Assembly (NCBI GenBank): GCA_964401845.1
Contig: CAYOAD010000001.1
Location: 1-64,000 of the forward strand
Origin: CAYFKJ01 sp964401845
GTDB taxonomy: Bacteria > Pseudomonadota > Alphaproteobacteria > UBA2966
Direction: 5' to 3'
Length of the DNA: 64,000 nt
The notes under the pieces were generated by a model. The model had not been told where the DNA came from. It saw only the letters and a list, made by a program, of their open reading frames with translations, and made no database searches. This document shows positions 61,979 to 64,000 of this stretch, piece by piece. Every line of letters starts with the position of its first letter. Position 1 is the stretch's first letter. The position numbers and the translations under genes were made by a program.

Positions 61979-63190
61979 ATGGACGCAACCGTTTCATTCC
62001 CCACCCTCCGCCGCTACGCCGTAACGTACTTTTCGGTCATCGTCGGCTTTGCGCTCATCGCCGGTGTCGGATTTCAGATCATGCTCGGCGTTTTCCTTTG
62101 GCGGTCCGGCGAACTCGTCCCCGTTTCCGAGATCGTCCGGCAGCAGATGGCCGGTCCCGCCGTCTACGGCAGCGCCATGCACGAGGATGGTTTCGATTAC
62201 AAGCTGGAACTGGTGGCGGCGGCCAAGCCGGCGGTCATTGCCCTCGGCTCGTCACGCGTGCTGCAGTTCCGCCAGTCTTTCTTCAAGGCCAAGTTCATCA
62301 ATGCCGGCCGCGCCATGAACAACCCCGAAGAGGGCCTCGAGTTCATGCAGGCGTTGCTGTCCCGCCACAAGCCGAAAGTCGTCATAATCGGCGCCGATTT
62401 CTGGTGGTTCAATCCCAATTGGCACTATGCGCGCCGGCCGGTCCGCAACACATCCCTGAACGTCGCGATGCTGCATCTCGTCGAAAGCTGGGTGTGGGAT
62501 GGCAAGGTAACCGTCGCCGATCTGTGGCGCGTGGCGGTGCTCGGCGAACGCGGCAACGATCTGACCCGGCGCCCCAACGTCGGGGTTGCGGCGATCAAAC
62601 GCGGTAACGGCTACCGGCCCGACGGCTCCCGCGATTACGGCCTGCGGTATTCAGGCGGCGACCCGACTTTCGATGACGCGGGGTTCGCCAACTCGTTGTC
62701 GCGCATCGACCAAGGTGTTTCCCAGTTCGAATATGCCGGCCAGGCCGATCCGAAAAGAATCGCCGGGATAAACCAACTGCTGGATTACCTGACATCCCAG
62801 GGCATAACACCCGTCGTCGTCCTGCCGCCCCTGGCCCGCCGCGTGCTGGACAAGATGGCGACACGCGGTGCGGATTACGGCTACTTCGCCGACATGGGCC
62901 GATACGCCGGATCTCTTGAAACCGAGGCCTACGATTTCACCGAACCGGAAAGCCTGGGTGCGGACGATTGCGAATTCGTCGACGGATTTCATGGCGGCGA
63001 AGTGGTCTACCAGCGCATCCTGGCTGAAATCCTCCGGCAAAATCCCCGAAGTGTCCTCGCACCCAACGTCGACGGCGACAAACTCAGGCGCTCGATAAAT
63101 GGCGCCGCAGGCCACGCCTTGACCCGGCAAAGCGCCCGGGACTACGCCCTGGCGGAAGAAGATTTCCTCAAAATAGGCTGCCGCAAATGA
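61979..63190 (+). CDS. Membrane-anchored SGNH-type protein, probable partner of the MBOAT acyltransferase
   Basis: The product is 403 residues. One N-terminal helix (YFSVIVGFALIAGVGFQIML) is followed by a periplasmic domain. A GSSR block (VIALGSSRVLQFRQ) may be the SGNH nucleophile region, and a late DGFHGG could supply the Asp-x2-His pair. DltD, AlgX and AlgJ-like partners of MBOAT proteins share this design. It starts seven bases after the MBOAT gene. Activity as a hydrolase or transferase is inferred. Confidence 0.78.
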   Translation: MDATVSFPTLRRYAVTYFSVIVGFALIAGVGFQIMLGVFLWRSGELVPVSEIVRQQMAGPAVYGSAMHEDGFDYKLELVAAAKPAVIALGSSRVLQFRQSFFKAKFINAGRAMNNPEEGLEFMQALLSRHKPKVVIIGADFWWFNPNWHYARRPVRNTSLNVAMLHLVESWVWDGKVTVADLWRVAVLGERGNDLTRRPNVGVAAIKRGNGYRPDGSRDYGLRYSGGDPTFDDAGFANSLSRIDQGVSQFEYAGQADPKRIAGINQLLDYLTSQGITPVVVLPPLARRVLDKMATRGADYGYFADMGRYAGSLETEAYDFTEPESLGADDCEFVDGFHGGEVVYQRILAEILRQNPRSVLAPNVDGDKLRRSINGAAGHALTRQSARDYALAEEDFLKIGCRK

Positions 63191-63198
63191 ACACGCCG

Positions 63199-64000
63199 CT
63201 ATGACCGGCTGAGACCGGCGGCCGAGCGGCCGGCGATACGGCCCAGCGTGACCGCCGTCAAAAGCCCGTTGCCCGAGAGATAACCCCAATCCGACGGGCC
63301 CGACACACCTCGCGCCGCGCCGCCGCCGGCGAAGAGGTTGGGTAAAGGCGTACCGTCCGGCGTAACAACCTGGGCGTTTTGATCGACCACCAATCCCCCT
63401 TGGGTGTGGAACAGGGAACCCGTGACCTTGACGGCATAATAGGGCGGCCGTAGCGCTTCGTTGACCGTAAAGTCCCGGCCGAATTCGTCGGTCCCCTCGC
63501 CGGCCGCCAGCCGGGCCACAGCCTCCAAGGTTTCGCCAAGTTCGGATTCCGGCAGGCTGCACAGCGCGGCGAGCTCTGCGACGCTGTCGCCGGCGCGCAC
63601 GGCGCCCGCCTCGACGGCCTGGCGGAAATCCTCGAAATCCATACCCAGTTCATGCAAACGGCCGTCGAAGATATCCCAGGCCAACCCGTCCGGCTGGGCC
63701 ATGACCCGGCGGCCCTGCTCGGAGTAGCCCTCGTGTTCGTTGCTGAAGCGGCGGCCAGCCAGATTGACCTGGATGCCGCCCTCCATCATCAGGGCCCAAC
63801 TGATCAGAATGCCGTGCGGATGGGCGACCGAACCGTGGCCCTGGAATGCGCCGAGATCGGCGCAAGCAGCGCCCAGTTCCTCGCCCCAGATAATGGCATC
63901 GCCCTGGTTGCCGGTATGGCCGAAATAGTTCGCCTTCTCCATGTCTGGAATAAACCGCCGTAGCATGTCGGCGTTGCCGCCGAAGCCGTTGCAAGCCAGC
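63199..64000 (-). CDS. FAD-dependent dehydrogenase of the fumarate reductase/succinate dehydrogenase flavoprotein type, N-terminus cut by the window edge
   Basis: About 267 C-terminal residues are visible; the N-terminal FAD motif lies beyond 64000. The frame is open to the edge and begins LACNGFGGNADMLRRFIPDM, followed by HTQGGLVVDQNAQVVTPDGT and GGGAARGVSGPSDWGYLSGN, the C-terminal FAD-binding segment. This resembles the fumarate reductase/tricarballylate dehydrogenase-like group. Substrate unknown. It is convergent with the SGNH gene. Confidence 0.85.
   Translation of the reverse strand, partial: LACNGFGGNADMLRRFIPDMEKANYFGHTGNQGDAIIWGEELGAACADLGAFQGHGSVAHPHGILISWALMMEGGIQVNLAGRRFSNEHEGYSEQGRRVMAQPDGLAWDIFDGRLHELGMDFEDFRQAVEAGAVRAGDSVAELAALCSLPESELGETLEAVARLAAGEGTDEFGRDFTVNEALRPPYYAVKVTGSLFHTQGGLVVDQNAQVVTPDGTPLPNLFAGGGAARGVSGPSDWGYLSGNGLLTAVTLGRIAGRSAAGLSRS

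Noticed and set aside
1..64000. tRNA genes, rRNA genes, CRISPR arrays, prophage or insertion sequences
   Set aside because: Intergenic gaps are mostly under 250 bases and show no cloverleaf, repeat-spacer pattern, transposase or phage gene.

Overview
The window looks like chromosomal DNA of a high-GC alphaproteobacterium, most like a Rhodospirillales-type lineage. Evidence is the gene order and content: def-fmt-truA, 4.5S/SRP RNA just upstream of dnaX-ybaB-recR, kdsB-pheA next to a membrane-anchored cytochrome c, dapD-dapE, and an AlgI-type MBOAT gene. This placement is inferred from gene content and codon style, not from a search. There is one 100-N scaffold gap (51275-51374). I see no rRNA, tRNA, CRISPR array, prophage or complete insertion sequence.

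Region 1 (1-15049) is mostly housekeeping: the start of a degenerate GGDEF protein, a HAD nucleotidase, lysine/diaminopimelate biosynthesis (dapD, dapE), a membrane protein, truA, fmt, def, rmuC, recR, ybaB, dnaX, the SRP RNA, nudC, pheA, kdsB, a CycM-like cytochrome c and hisN. A perfect 29-bp inverted repeat sits between the convergent nudC and pheA.

Region 2 (15121-26080) holds a Yej-type oligopeptide ABC transporter with two tandem solute-binding proteins (yejA-yejA2-yejB-yejE-yejF). It is followed by a 2-hydroxyacid dehydrogenase, a MarR regulator, an M17 aminopeptidase and a glutathione S-transferase. Peptide import and peptide hydrolysis are therefore close together.

Region 3 (26329-57583) is dominated by thiamine-diphosphate 2-oxoacid chemistry. 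It has three separate 2-oxoacid:acceptor oxidoreductase systems. The first is a KorABC-like operon with an extra flavoprotein. The second is an IorAB-like pair. The third is a PorGDA-flavoprotein-PorB operon whose PorB carries an N-terminal sixteen-cysteine, four-cluster ferredoxin domain. A 2-oxoacid dehydrogenase E1alpha-E1beta-E2 operon with an AhpD-like protein and a GntR regulator lies downstream of a GlcD-type 2-hydroxyacid dehydrogenase. Between them are an RraA-like protein, a PEBP protein, the ABC-F ATPase Uup, two MFS and one EamA transporter, a CBS protein, a UbiD-like decarboxylase, a DUF302 protein, a hotdog thioesterase and a VOC dioxygenase-like protein. The set suggests broad use of 2-oxo and 2-hydroxy acids, aryl pyruvates and aromatic acids, with low-potential electrons passed to NAD(P) or quinone.

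Region 4 (57587-64000) has an acyl-CoA ligase, then a radical-SAM/SPASM protein, an MBOAT O-acyltransferase and an SGNH-type protein, and finally a truncated FAD-dependent dehydrogenase. A perfect FNR/FixK-type box (TTGAT-N4-ATCAA) lies between the ligase and the radical-SAM gene. This suggests oxygen-responsive control of one or both.
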